Positions 33,057 to 41,309 of a DNA stretch of 64,000 bases are shown here, piece by piece. Location of the stretch: the NCBI GenBank assembly GCA_902799705.1, contig CADCBP010000004.1:1-64000 (forward strand), given 5' to 3'. Source of the DNA: an uncultured Bacteroidales bacterium (GTDB lineage Bacteria > Bacteroidota > Bacteroidia > Bacteroidales > Paludibacteraceae). The translations under genes were made by a program, and so were the position numbers. The notes under the pieces are model-generated. The model made no database searches, was not told the DNA's origin, and worked only from the letters and a program-made list of their open reading frames with translations. Numbering within the stretch: the first letter of the stretch is position 1; each line of letters starts with the position of its first letter.

Positions 33057-33662
33057 ATGCTAAACATCATTTTTTCCTTAATAGCGCTTCCATACGCGCC
33101 CAATGCGCTGGAACCCGTCATCAGTCGGGAAACGATGGAGTATCACTATGGTAAGCACCTGCAGACCTATGTCGATAACCTCAACAAACTCGTTGCGGGC
33201 ACTGAGTTCGAGGCCATGCCATTGGAGGAGATTGTTGCCAAATCCCAAGGTGCCATCTTCAACAATGCCGGCCAGATCCTCAACCACAACCTCTATTTCC
33301 TGCAGTTCAAACCCTACGAGGATCCTAAATTTGAAACCATAAATCCTAAATCTGAAATCCTAAAGGCCATCATCCGTGATTTCGGCTCCTTCGGGGCCTT
33401 CCAGGCGGAGTTCGAGCAGAAAGGCACAACGCTCTTCGGATCTGGTTGGGTATGGTTAGCTGCGGATAAGGAAGGCAAGCTCGTCATCACGCAGGAACCG
33501 AATGCCGGCAACCCCGTTACAAAGGGCCTCAAACCCCTCCTGACGATGGATGTCTGGGAGCACGCGTATTACATTGATTATCGTAACCGCCGTGCCGCCC
33601 ATCTCCATTCCCTTTGGCAGATTATTGATTGGTCCGAGATCAACCGCCGTTACACGGAATAA
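33057..33662 (+). CDS. sodB: Superoxide dismutase, Fe/Mn family, with an in-frame repeat insertion
   Basis: A 201-residue Fe/Mn superoxide dismutase. Metal ligands are the His in MEYHYGKHLQTYVDNLN (about 30), the His in LNHNLYF (about 77), and the Asp and His in DVWEHAYYIDYRNRR. All are present, so activity is likely. Residues 91-102 (KFETINPKSEIL) are extra relative to the family and are encoded by aaatttgaaaccataaatcc-type words identical in style to the array just upstream. The N-terminus (MLNIIFSLIALPY) is slightly unusual. The gap to the preceding gene is filled by the array 33014-33051. Confidence 0.92.
   Translation: MLNIIFSLIALPYAPNALEPVISRETMEYHYGKHLQTYVDNLNKLVAGTEFEAMPLEEIVAKSQGAIFNNAGQILNHNLYFLQFKPYEDPKFETINPKSEILKAIIRDFGSFGAFQAEFEQKGTTLFGSGWVWLAADKEGKLVITQEPNAGNPVTKGLKPLLTMDVWEHAYYIDYRNRRAAHLHSLWQIIDWSEINRRYTE
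33327..33362 (+). repeat. Word array inside the sodB coding sequence
   Basis: 36 bases (12 codons) made of AAATTTGAAACC/ATAAATCCTAAAT/CTGAAATCCTA words, matching the intergenic array at 33014-33051. The length is a multiple of three, so the reading frame is kept. Confidence 0.75.
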
Positions 33663-33725
33663 TCCTCGTTTCGGGCTATAAAATCTGCACAAAATAGTGC
33701 AAATATAAGAAATTTGCAACTTTTT

Positions 33726-33767
33726 CCCATATATATTTGCATATATGGGATTTTTTTTGTACCTTTG
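33726..33767 (+). promoter_or_regulatory. Promoter with palindromic operator before the polysaccharide region
   Basis: TTTG at 33736-33739, 20 bases, TACCTTTG at 33760-33767. The -33 box lies in the centre of a perfect inverted repeat, CCCATATAT (33726-33734) and ATATATGGG (33741-33749). The same arrangement occurs at 55011-55053. Confidence 0.65.
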
Positions 33768-34118
33768 CGCTCTCGTTAGGTTATGCAGTGCAAAAACAGA
33801 TGAACATTGACATAATTAATCAAAAACATGGAATCAACAGTTACTTGTCGTAACTTAGTGGATGTGCTTACTAACCTACTTGTGAGCTAGCTCCCTGATA
33901 GCTTATTAATCAAATCCACTTAACAGCACCGATAAATTGTTCCTGTTAGATTCCTCACAAAAACGCACTACGTTTACAAAAAATCGCTACGCTTTCAAAA
34001 ACGTCTATGCAGTGTGTAAATGAAAAAAAATATCGCACTATGCATTGAGAATGTTTTTGACTATTTTTGTGAGTGCAACGAGTTTTTGATTTACTAATTA
34101 ACTAACAACACAACTGAA
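33768..34118 (+). promoter_or_regulatory. Long leader with a possible leader peptide
   Basis: A 350-base untranslated stretch precedes the GxxExxY gene. It holds a 20-codon reading frame at 33828-33890 (starts MESTVTC, rich in Leu and Val, ends LLVS) whose stop lies in the palindrome GAGCTAGCTC (33884-33893). AGTGGAT (33857-33863) can pair with ATCCACT (33914-33920) around it. This layout is compatible with an attenuator, as known for polysaccharide loci of Bacteroides, but no UpxY-type antiterminator gene is visible in the window. Part of the 3' end (34033-34090) is repeated at 34615-34692. Confidence 0.35.
34033..34090 (+). repeat. Direct repeat copy 1 flanking the GxxExxY gene
   Basis: It shares CACTATGnATTGA, GTTTTTGA and TTTTTGTGAGTGnAACGAG with the copy at 34615-34692; the second copy has about 20 extra bases in the middle. 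Confidence 0.6.
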
Positions 34119-34565
34119 ATGCAAGACAAAACAACAATACATTTGGTCCCGGAACCTCGCAAAACGGAACTTGTTAATGCCACCTACGGCATTGTCGGTG
34201 CGATGATAGAGGTATATAAGAACCTCGGGGGTGGTTTGCCGGAGTATATCTACCAAGAGGCTCTCTTTACGGAGCTGCAAACCAACGGCTTTATGGTACA
34301 CAAAGAGTTGGAGTATCATCCCATTTACAAGGGCAAACCTCTTAATGCCTATCTAAAAATGGATTTGGTGGTAGAGACGCCTATCGGCAATGTGATAGTG
34401 GAATGCAAGGCATTGACGGCGCTTACCGAACGGGAGCATTATCAAACCTTTGGGTACCTGCGCGGAACGGGATGGCCGGTGGCGATACTTGTCAACTTTG
34501 GTGCCAGCCCACGTGCACAGATAGAGCGATTTTATAGCGACAATAACACCATCGCGGTGTTTTAA
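34119..34565 (+). CDS. GxxExxY family protein
   Basis: A 148-residue cytoplasmic protein with the naming motif GLPEYIYQEAL (about residues 40-50) and a PD-(D/E)xK-like core (KMDLVV ... NVIVECKAL). It ends in NFGASPRAQIERF. The family is common in Bacteroidota, often next to polysaccharide genes; the nuclease fold is inferred and the role unproven. The gene is bracketed by imperfect direct repeats (34033-34090, 34615-34692), suggesting that it moved in as a cassette. Confidence 0.85.
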   Translation: MQDKTTIHLVPEPRKTELVNATYGIVGAMIEVYKNLGGGLPEYIYQEALFTELQTNGFMVHKELEYHPIYKGKPLNAYLKMDLVVETPIGNVIVECKALTALTEREHYQTFGYLRGTGWPVAILVNFGASPRAQIERFYSDNNTIAVF

Positions 34566-34875
34566 ACAGAAAGGAGATAAATCAAAAACCCATGCGGCGT
34601 GTGGATATTAAAAATGTTACACTATGAATTGAAAAAGTTTTTGATAGTGGAATGTAATGGAACGCTTTTTTGTGAGTGAAACGAGTTTTTGTAAGCAGCC
34701 GATAGTGCACATGTGGGCAATGTCGAAGCAGAAATGACAATTAGGCTGTTTAGGAGTCTTGCTCATAAGCAGACTAAATGGCATTTACGCTCAAGGTCGC
34801 GTAGGCCAATAGCCATGCGGGGACGTAGGCTGCGCGTTTTTGATTTAAAAAACTAAAAAGAAAATTTATAAAAGA
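34566..34875 (+). promoter_or_regulatory. Intergenic leader before wzt with hairpins and a direct repeat
   Basis: It contains direct repeat copy 2 (34615-34692), a stem TTTAG/CTAAA with inner GTC/GAC and TGC/GCA (34749-34779), and a GC-rich hairpin ending GCGCGTTTTTG (about 34799-34842). The last has the look of an intrinsic terminator or attenuator 30 bases before wzt. No promoter with the usual consensus is seen, so wzt may depend on read-through from 33760. Confidence 0.35.
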
Positions 34876-36162
34876 ATGAGTACTGCAATAGAATTTAACC
34901 ACGTATCCAAGCAATACCGCCTCGGTCTGGTATCAACAGGTACACTTCGGCATGATATTAACCGATGGTGGCAAACGAGCATTTTGGGAAAGGAAGACCC
35001 ATATCTGAAAATAGGGGAAATCAACGACCGTGCCTCCAAGGGCAACTCCGAGTACGTCTGGGCGCTTCGTGATATCGACTTTAAGGTAGAGCAGGGCGAC
35101 GTCGTCGGCATCATCGGTAAGAACGGCGCCGGCAAATCGACCCTCTTGAAACTCCTCTCACGCGTCACCGGTCCTACAACCGGCACTATCCATGCTCATG
35201 GTCGTATAGGCTCTCTCCTCGAGGTCGGCACTGGCTTCCATGGCGAGATGACGGGTCGCGAGAATATCTTCATGAACGGCGCCATCCTCGGCATGACGCG
35301 TAATGAGATTCAGGCCAAGCTGGACGAGATCATCGATTTCTCCGGCTGTGAACGCTATATCGACACCCCTGTGAAGCGTTATTCCTCCGGTATGACTGTC
35401 CGTCTGGGCTTCGCCGTAGCTGCTTTCCTCGAACCCGAGATCCTCGTCGTGGACGAAGTCCTTGCCGTTGGCGATGCCGAGTTCCAAAAGAAAGCCATCG
35501 GCAAGATGCAGAATGTGGCTTCTGGTGGAAGAACTGTTTTGTTTGTAAGCCATAACATGACATCAGTTAAACAGCTTTGTAAAAATGGTATCTTATTGGA
35601 AAATGGTCAAGTAGCATACATGGGAACAGCAGAAGATACGATTGGAAAGTATTTGGCAGTTAACTTTGAAGAAATCAACATGCCGCTTCTCCATCGTAAA
35701 GATCGAATGGGAAACGGAAAAATCCGCTTTAGCAATGTGCTGTTCAAAAACATAAAAGATGAAGTTGTGGAGGCTGCTTTCGTAGGCACATATCTAAAAA
35801 TAGAGGCACATTTCCAAATAAATGATCCTAATGTAGAGCTCGAGAAAGCAATTATCGCATGTAATCTGACTGATAGTTATGGTACTATCATTGCATCGTG
35901 GGTTTCTGATGAGTTGAATCATGACTTTTCAAATTTAAAAGAAGGTAAGTTCTCGTTAGAAATACCTTCGCTTAATTTGCGCCCACAAACATATAATGTA
36001 TGGTTGCAGTTGTCTATAGGTTCTACAGCTCCCGAGGACTTTTGTGATTTGATTCATCCTGCTGCTCAATTGACAGTCATAAACGATGCTGTCTATACGC
36101 CAGGAGTCAATTTGAAAGAATGTCGGGGACATCAAGCACTAGTTCCTGCAAAATTTGTATAA
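34876..36162 (+). CDS. wzt: Polysaccharide ABC exporter ATPase with carbohydrate-binding tail (Wzt)
   Basis: A 428-residue ATPase that powers export of the lipid-linked polysaccharide. Walker A GKNGAGKST is at residues 81-89 and the signature RYSSGMTVRLGFAVA precedes Walker B ILVVDEVLAVGD. The C-terminal 170 residues form a beta-sandwich of the Wzt_C type, which reads the chain-end modification. Such a tail means chain length is set before export, so no wzx/wzy flippase-polymerase is needed, and none is seen here. It should pair with the permeases at 28028 and 28912. Confidence 0.93.
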   Translation: MSTAIEFNHVSKQYRLGLVSTGTLRHDINRWWQTSILGKEDPYLKIGEINDRASKGNSEYVWALRDIDFKVEQGDVVGIIGKNGAGKSTLLKLLSRVTGPTTGTIHAHGRIGSLLEVGTGFHGEMTGRENIFMNGAILGMTRNEIQAKLDEIIDFSGCERYIDTPVKRYSSGMTVRLGFAVAAFLEPEILVVDEVLAVGDAEFQKKAIGKMQNVASGGRTVLFVSHNMTSVKQLCKNGILLENGQVAYMGTAEDTIGKYLAVNFEEINMPLLHRKDRMGNGKIRFSNVLFKNIKDEVVEAAFVGTYLKIEAHFQINDPNVELEKAIIACNLTDSYGTIIASWVSDELNHDFSNLKEGKFSLEIPSLNLRPQTYNVWLQLSIGSTAPEDFCDLIHPAAQLTVINDAVYTPGVNLKECRGHQALVPAKFV

Positions 36163-36165
36163 ATA

Positions 36166-36939
36166 ATGAAAGCAGTTATTTTAGCCGGAGGTTTAGGCAC
36201 TCGTATTAGCGAGGAGAGCCATTTAAGACCAAAGCCAATGATTGAGATTGGCGGAAAGCCTATCTTATGGCATATCATGAAATGGTATAGCCGCTTTAGC
36301 ATCAATGAGTTTATAATCTGTGCCGGATATAAGCAAGATGTGATTAAGGAATGGTTTGCGAACTATTTTATTCATACTTCAGATATCACTTTTGATTTTA
36401 CGAATGGGCGGGATATTATCGTTCATAGTAAACATGCCGAACCATGGAAAGTGACGGTTGTTGATACTGGTCTGAATACAATGACAGGTGGGCGTATCAA
36501 GCGAGTGAAGGACTATATCGGTAATGAACCTTTCTGCATGACGTATGGTGATGGCGTGAGTGACGTGAATATAGAGGCATTGGTAGATTTCCATATGAAG
36601 AACGGCCATATTGCTACCTTGACGGGTATTATCCCGGAAGGTCGTTTTGGTATAATGGACTTAGAGGGAGATAATATCCAATCGTTCCGTGAAAAGAGCA
36701 AAGAAGATACAGGATGGATTAATAGTGGATTCATGGTACTTGAACCGAAAATATTTGAATATCTAAGCGGAGATGAGTGTATTTTTGAGCGTGAACCTTT
36801 GGAACGCTTAGCGCAAGAAGGACAATTGGATTGCTACAAACACGAAGGTTTCTGGCAGTGCATGGATACGCTCCGAGATAAGGAGAAATTGGAAAAACTT
36901 ATAGCAGAAAACAGGGCGCCATGGATTTGGTGGAAATGA
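36166..36939 (+). CDS. rfbF: Glucose-1-phosphate cytidylyltransferase
   Basis: A 257-residue nucleotidyltransferase that makes CDP-glucose, the first step of CDP-3,6-dideoxyhexose synthesis. The signature is AGGLGTRISEESHLRPKPMI, with the sugar-binding region YGDGVSDVN and GRFGIMDLEG. The length and the closing IAENRAPWIWW match the family. It starts 3 bases after wzt and ends 1 base before rfbH. Confidence 0.97.
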   Translation: MKAVILAGGLGTRISEESHLRPKPMIEIGGKPILWHIMKWYSRFSINEFIICAGYKQDVIKEWFANYFIHTSDITFDFTNGRDIIVHSKHAEPWKVTVVDTGLNTMTGGRIKRVKDYIGNEPFCMTYGDGVSDVNIEALVDFHMKNGHIATLTGIIPEGRFGIMDLEGDNIQSFREKSKEDTGWINSGFMVLEPKIFEYLSGDECIFEREPLERLAQEGQLDCYKHEGFWQCMDTLRDKEKLEKLIAENRAPWIWWK

Positions 36940-36940
36940 T

Positions 36941-38278
36941 ATGAGCAAGAAAGAAGAGTTGAAGCAGCAGATATTAGACCTGACTCGTGAGTATTATCGC
37001 GAGGTGCATGGTCAGAAGAAGGACTTCAAACCCGGAGAGACGTTTGTCAATTACGGTGGACGTTACTTCGACGATGAAGAGATGGTAAATCTTGTGGATT
37101 CGTCCTTAGATTTCTGGTTGACTGCCGGTCCATGGGCACATAAGTTCGAGACGCGTTTGGCAAAATGGCTTGGAGTTAAATATTGTGCAGTATGTAATTC
37201 CGGCAGTAGTGCTAACCTATTGGCGTTCTATGCTTTGACATCTCCCAAACTTGGAGAGCGTGCTATCCATCGTGGCGACGAGGTGATTACCGTCGCCGCA
37301 GGTTTCCCGACGACGGTAAATCCGATTATTCAGTTTGGCGCAATTCCTGTGTTTGTGGATGTGGCATTGCCGGGCTTTGATATTGATGTAACGCATTTAG
37401 AGAACGCGTATAGTCCGAAAGTGAAAGCCGTGATGCTGGCTCATTCATTGGGAAATCCTTTTAATCTGAAAGCCGTCAAAGAGTTCTGTGAGAAGCATAA
37501 CTTATGGCTGATTGAGGATAACTGCGATGCATTGGGTTCGGAATATACGATAGATGGCGTGACAAAGAAAACCGGCACTTGGGGGCATATAGGTACCAGC
37601 AGTTTCTATCCACCTCATCACATGACGATGGGTGAGGGTGGTGCCGTTTATACTAATGACCCACTGTTGGATAAGATTGTCCGTTCGTTCCGTGATTGGG
37701 GACGTGACTGTTGGTGCGTGGGAGGTGTAGATAACACTTGTAAGATGCGTTTCACGGGTCAGTTCGGCGAACTGCCGCAAGGTTATGACCATAAGTATGT
37801 CTATAGCCATTTCGGTTTCAATCTGAAGATCACGGACATGCAAGCAGCAATCGGTTGTGCGCAGTTAGAGAAATTAGATACGATTGTGGCTGCTCGTCGT
37901 AAGAACTGGGCACGTCTGCACGACGGATTAAAAGATCTGCCTCAATTGATTCTGCCGGAAGCTGAGCCCAACAGCAATCCGTCTTGGTTTGGATTCTTGA
38001 TAGCAGTAAAAGAGGATGCAGGCTTTACTCGCAATGAGTTAACCAGTTTCTTGGAGAGCCGTAAGATTCAAACACGCAATCTCTTTGCCGGCAACTTGAT
38101 TAAGCATCCTGCTTTTGACGAGATGCGTAAGAGTGGAGAAGGCTATCGCGTAGTGGGCGAACTGAAGATGACGGATTTCGTAATGAACAATGGTTTCTGG
38201 ATAGGCGTCTATCCCGGCATGACGGATGAGATGATAGATTGGATGATAACGAGTATAAAGGAATTTTGTAATAAATAA
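36941..38278 (+). CDS. rfbH: CDP-6-deoxy-4-keto-glucose 3-dehydratase (E1)
   Basis: A 445-residue PMP-dependent dehydrase removing the C3 hydroxyl in dideoxyhexose synthesis. The usual aldimine Lys of the aminotransferase fold is replaced by His in SSFYPPHHMTMGEGG (226/227), the hallmark of E1. Cys for a 2Fe-2S cluster stand in DCWCVGGVDNTC (257, 259, 267). The reductase partner E3 (rfbI/ddhD) is not in the window. It is followed after 10 bases by the ATPase at 38289 instead of another sugar gene. Confidence 0.97.
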   Translation: MSKKEELKQQILDLTREYYREVHGQKKDFKPGETFVNYGGRYFDDEEMVNLVDSSLDFWLTAGPWAHKFETRLAKWLGVKYCAVCNSGSSANLLAFYALTSPKLGERAIHRGDEVITVAAGFPTTVNPIIQFGAIPVFVDVALPGFDIDVTHLENAYSPKVKAVMLAHSLGNPFNLKAVKEFCEKHNLWLIEDNCDALGSEYTIDGVTKKTGTWGHIGTSSFYPPHHMTMGEGGAVYTNDPLLDKIVRSFRDWGRDCWCVGGVDNTCKMRFTGQFGELPQGYDHKYVYSHFGFNLKITDMQAAIGCAQLEKLDTIVAARRKNWARLHDGLKDLPQLILPEAEPNSNPSWFGFLIAVKEDAGFTRNELTSFLESRKIQTRNLFAGNLIKHPAFDEMRKSGEGYRVVGELKMTDFVMNNGFWIGVYPGMTDEMIDWMITSIKEFCNK

Positions 38279-38288
38279 TACATTATTT

Positions 38289-39470
38289 ATGTTTAAAAAG
38301 GTTCAGATTTCTAATTATAAATCTATTTTAGATTTAAATATGCAATTAGGAGATTTTACTCTTCTAATCGGTGCGAATGGATGTGGCAAATCTAATATAT
38401 TAGAGGCGATTACATTGGCTGCTGCAGCAAGCACTCAGAAATTGGATTATGAATATTTCGCCAATCGAGGAATGCGTGTGGTTCAACCTAAATTAATGTT
38501 TCCTGCTTTCCCTGATGTTGAGACAGAAGAAATTAATATAAAGTTATGGAAATCAGATGAAAGCATTGTTCAATTTGCTTTACATTATGAGTCTGAAGCT
38601 AAGCCTCCAAGATGGGAAAATAAGTCCAATCTTACATTAGCGCCTATTAAAATAGTTGCTAAAAACGGAAAGGAAAAAATCACAGATGCAGAATTTAATT
38701 TTTTATTGTATAGTGCAATAAAAAATTTTAAACCAAGTAAGTCCACTTTATCTATCAGTGCCGAGGATATTGAAAAAATAAGAAAAGGACTTGTTTTTAG
38801 CATTGGTAAATCTGATTTAAATAGTTTTCTCATCTATTCGTTAGAAGAAACCAAACTACGCGCCGCTGATAACGATAATCGTATATTCCCATTAGGTAGA
38901 AATGGAGAAGGATTATTTGCGTATCTTAAGGTTTTAGCCCAGCGCGAAGACGGAAAAAATATTATAGATGAGATTAAGGAGAATCTGCAAGTGCTAGATT
39001 GGTTTAAGGATATGACTATTCCAGAGAATCAATTGTCTAATGAATTTTTGATAAATCTCAAAGATTACTATATGTCAGAATCTATCAAAGATTTCAATCA
39101 AAAAAGCACTAATGAAGGTTTTTTATATCTGTTATTTTATTTGACGCTTATCATCTCAGATGAGACGCCATCGTTTTTCGCTATTGATAATATTGATTCC
39201 GCGTTTAATCCTAAAATGTGTCGTGAAGTAACCAAACACATGATTCAATTAGCACGTAAGCATCATAAGCAGATTATAGCTACTACTCATAATCCCGCAG
39301 TGTTAGATGGTTTGAATTTATATGAAGATGGCATCGTTTTGAATGTGGTACGCCGTACGATAGATGGTGACACTCGTGTGAGTAGGGTGAAGCCAAAAGA
39401 AGAATTAAATATTCCCCTTTCTGAAGCATGGATGAAAGGATATATTGGAGGACTGCCGGATAATTTCTAA
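38289..39470 (+). CDS. OLD/RecF-like AAA ATPase, probable defence protein
   Basis: A 393-residue SMC/OLD-type ATPase. The N-terminal FKKVQISNYKSILDLNMQLG leads to Walker A GANGCGKSN (27-35). The ABC-like signature region is STNEGFLYLLFYL, the Walker B analogue is FFAIDNIDSAFNP (with Asn in place of the usual Glu), and the switch His is in IATTHNPAVLDGL. This pattern is typical of ATPases in two-gene defence systems such as PARIS, AbiL or Septu. The next gene is a TOPRIM-like protein, 4 bases on. Both lie between rfbH and rfbG, interrupting a sugar pathway. Confidence 0.85.
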   Translation: MFKKVQISNYKSILDLNMQLGDFTLLIGANGCGKSNILEAITLAAAASTQKLDYEYFANRGMRVVQPKLMFPAFPDVETEEINIKLWKSDESIVQFALHYESEAKPPRWENKSNLTLAPIKIVAKNGKEKITDAEFNFLLYSAIKNFKPSKSTLSISAEDIEKIRKGLVFSIGKSDLNSFLIYSLEETKLRAADNDNRIFPLGRNGEGLFAYLKVLAQREDGKNIIDEIKENLQVLDWFKDMTIPENQLSNEFLINLKDYYMSESIKDFNQKSTNEGFLYLLFYLTLIISDETPSFFAIDNIDSAFNPKMCREVTKHMIQLARKHHKQIIATTHNPAVLDGLNLYEDGIVLNVVRRTIDGDTRVSRVKPKEELNIPLSEAWMKGYIGGLPDNF

Positions 39471-39474
39471 TGAT

Positions 39475-40173
39475 ATGACGAATATAGGTTTAATAGCAGA
39501 AGGTGTAACAGATGTTACTGCAATAAAGCATATAGTTGGGCGTTATCTGCAAAATAGAGTAGATATATCTCCTTTGCAACCAAAGGTTGTTATGAAAGCA
39601 GGGCAACTCCGGCAAGAAGAAACTTCAGAAGGAGGTTGGGCTGAGGTTCTATCTCATTGTTCTGATGATACTTTTAATGATTTTTTTAGTGCAAGTATAT
39701 CTAATCAATACATTATAATTCAGATAGATACAGATAGTAGCGAGCATTATGGAGTTAGCCCTTTAGATGCCACCAATGCGAAGAAAGACTATGCTACTCT
39801 CGCAATGGAAATTCGTGATAAGTTGCTGAGTAGATTATCTTCTGCTGTCCGAACAATGTTTGAAAAGAAAGTAATTTTTGCAATATGCGGAGATGAAATG
39901 GAATGTTGGTTACTTCCTCTAGTTTCACCATCTTTGAAGGCTACTAAAATCTGCGATAATAATTGTGTCTTTCAATTGAATAGTATTATAAGTAGAGATG
40001 GATACCACATAGTTCCAGAAAATAAAAATTCTCAACATTCGCAGGAGGCATATAGTTTTGTATTGCGTCAGATGAAGAAAAAATCCTTAGATTATATGCG
40101 CGCTCATACTGCCGGATTAGATGAATTCCTTAAGCAATTAGATAATGTTGTAATAGAAGAAGATGAAGAATAA
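39475..40173 (+). CDS. TOPRIM-like (DUF4276/RloB-type) partner of the ATPase
   Basis: The start at 39475 (MTNIGLIAEGVTDVTAI) follows the ATPase stop by 4 bases. The 232-residue product has the TOPRIM-like pattern: a conserved Glu in IAEGVTD near the N-terminus and an acidic pair in IIIQIDTDSSEHYG after a beta strand. A further conserved block is CGDEMECWLLP. This suggests a nuclease or RNA-ligand domain controlled by the ATPase, as in AriA/AriB or AbiLi/AbiLii; that assignment is inference. Its TAA is directly followed by the ATG of rfbG with no spacing. Confidence 0.75.
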   Translation: MTNIGLIAEGVTDVTAIKHIVGRYLQNRVDISPLQPKVVMKAGQLRQEETSEGGWAEVLSHCSDDTFNDFFSASISNQYIIIQIDTDSSEHYGVSPLDATNAKKDYATLAMEIRDKLLSRLSSAVRTMFEKKVIFAICGDEMECWLLPLVSPSLKATKICDNNCVFQLNSIISRDGYHIVPENKNSQHSQEAYSFVLRQMKKKSLDYMRAHTAGLDEFLKQLDNVVIEEDEE

Positions 40174-41265
40174 ATGAGAAATACCAATATTGACATATTC
40201 GATGGTTTTTATAGTGGCAAACGCGTCTTAATCACCGGCCATACCGGTTTCAAGGGCTCGTGGTTGGCAATCTGGCTGCATGAGTTAGGTGCAGAGGTGA
40301 TTGGTGTGGCACTTGATCCGCAGGCAGAGAAGGACAATTATGCGCTCTCCGGCATCGGCAAGATGATAATAGCAGACTTGCGAGCAGACATCTGCGACGG
40401 AGAAGCTATGAAGCGCATCTTCAATGAATATCAACCGGAGATAGTATTCCATTTAGCAGCACAGCCTTTAGTGCGTTTGAGTTACGACGAGCCGTTAGAT
40501 ACATGGCAGACCAATGTGATGGGCACAATAAACGTAATGGAGGCTTTCCGTCATTGCCCGTCTGCAAAAGTAGCGGTGATGATTACTACTGATAAATGCT
40601 ACGAGAACCGCGAGACGAACCATGCCTATACAGAGGGCGAACCTATGGGAGGTTATGATCCGTATAGCAGTAGCAAAGGAGCTTGCGAGATAGCGATTAG
40701 CAGTTGGCGTCGCTCCTTTATGAATCCGGCAGAATATGCCAAACATGGCAAATCTATTGCGTCTGTGCGCGCAGGTAATGTAATAGGTGGAGGCGATTGG
40801 GCAAAGGATCGTATCATCCCGGATTGTATCCGTGCCATAGAAGCCGGACAACCTATTGTAATACGAAATCGTCATGCTGTACGTCCGTGGCAGCATGTGT
40901 TAGAACCATTGAGTGGCTATATGCTCCTTGCGCAGAAGATGTGGAATAACCCAACAGAGTATTGCGAAGGTTGGAACTTCGGACCTAAGATGGATGCCGT
41001 AGTGCCGGTATGGGAAGTAGCTACCATGCTGACGAATGAAATGGGAAATGGCTCACTCCTTGACCAAACAGACCCCAACGCTCCGCACGAAGCCAATCTG
41101 TTGATGTTAGACATCGCCAAAGCCCAAACCCGCCTTGGCTGGCAACCACGTTTGACAACGGCAGAAGCAATTGCTTTAACTGCCGATTGGTACAAACGAT
41201 ATCAGAGCGAAAATGTTTATAATTTGTGTGTAGAGGAAATTATATCCTTTTCCACCGACCGATGA
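40174..41265 (+). CDS. rfbG: CDP-glucose 4,6-dehydratase
   Basis: A 363-residue short-chain dehydrogenase making CDP-4-keto-6-deoxyglucose. The NAD-binding motif is TGHTGFKG (about 21-28). The catalytic Thr-Thr-Asp is in MITTDKCYE and the Tyr-Lys pair is in YDPYSSSKG. In most clusters the order is rfbF-rfbG-rfbH; here rfbH comes first and the ATPase/TOPRIM pair is inserted between. The stop lies inside the 11-bp sequence CGATGAGCGGG that recurs after the next gene. Confidence 0.96.
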   Translation: MRNTNIDIFDGFYSGKRVLITGHTGFKGSWLAIWLHELGAEVIGVALDPQAEKDNYALSGIGKMIIADLRADICDGEAMKRIFNEYQPEIVFHLAAQPLVRLSYDEPLDTWQTNVMGTINVMEAFRHCPSAKVAVMITTDKCYENRETNHAYTEGEPMGGYDPYSSSKGACEIAISSWRRSFMNPAEYAKHGKSIASVRAGNVIGGGDWAKDRIIPDCIRAIEAGQPIVIRNRHAVRPWQHVLEPLSGYMLLAQKMWNNPTEYCEGWNFGPKMDAVVPVWEVATMLTNEMGNGSLLDQTDPNAPHEANLLMLDIAKAQTRLGWQPRLTTAEAIALTADWYKRYQSENVYNLCVEEIISFSTDR

Positions 41266-41309
41266 GCGGGAGAAGAGCGAGAAATGGCCGAGGTACAAAC
41301 ATTTAGAAA

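Noticed and set aside
38289..39470. Gabija GajA as identity of the ATPase
   Set aside because: GajA carries its TOPRIM domain in the same chain and pairs with a UvrD helicase gene next to it; here the TOPRIM-like part is a separate gene and the helicase is 9 kb away in another module.
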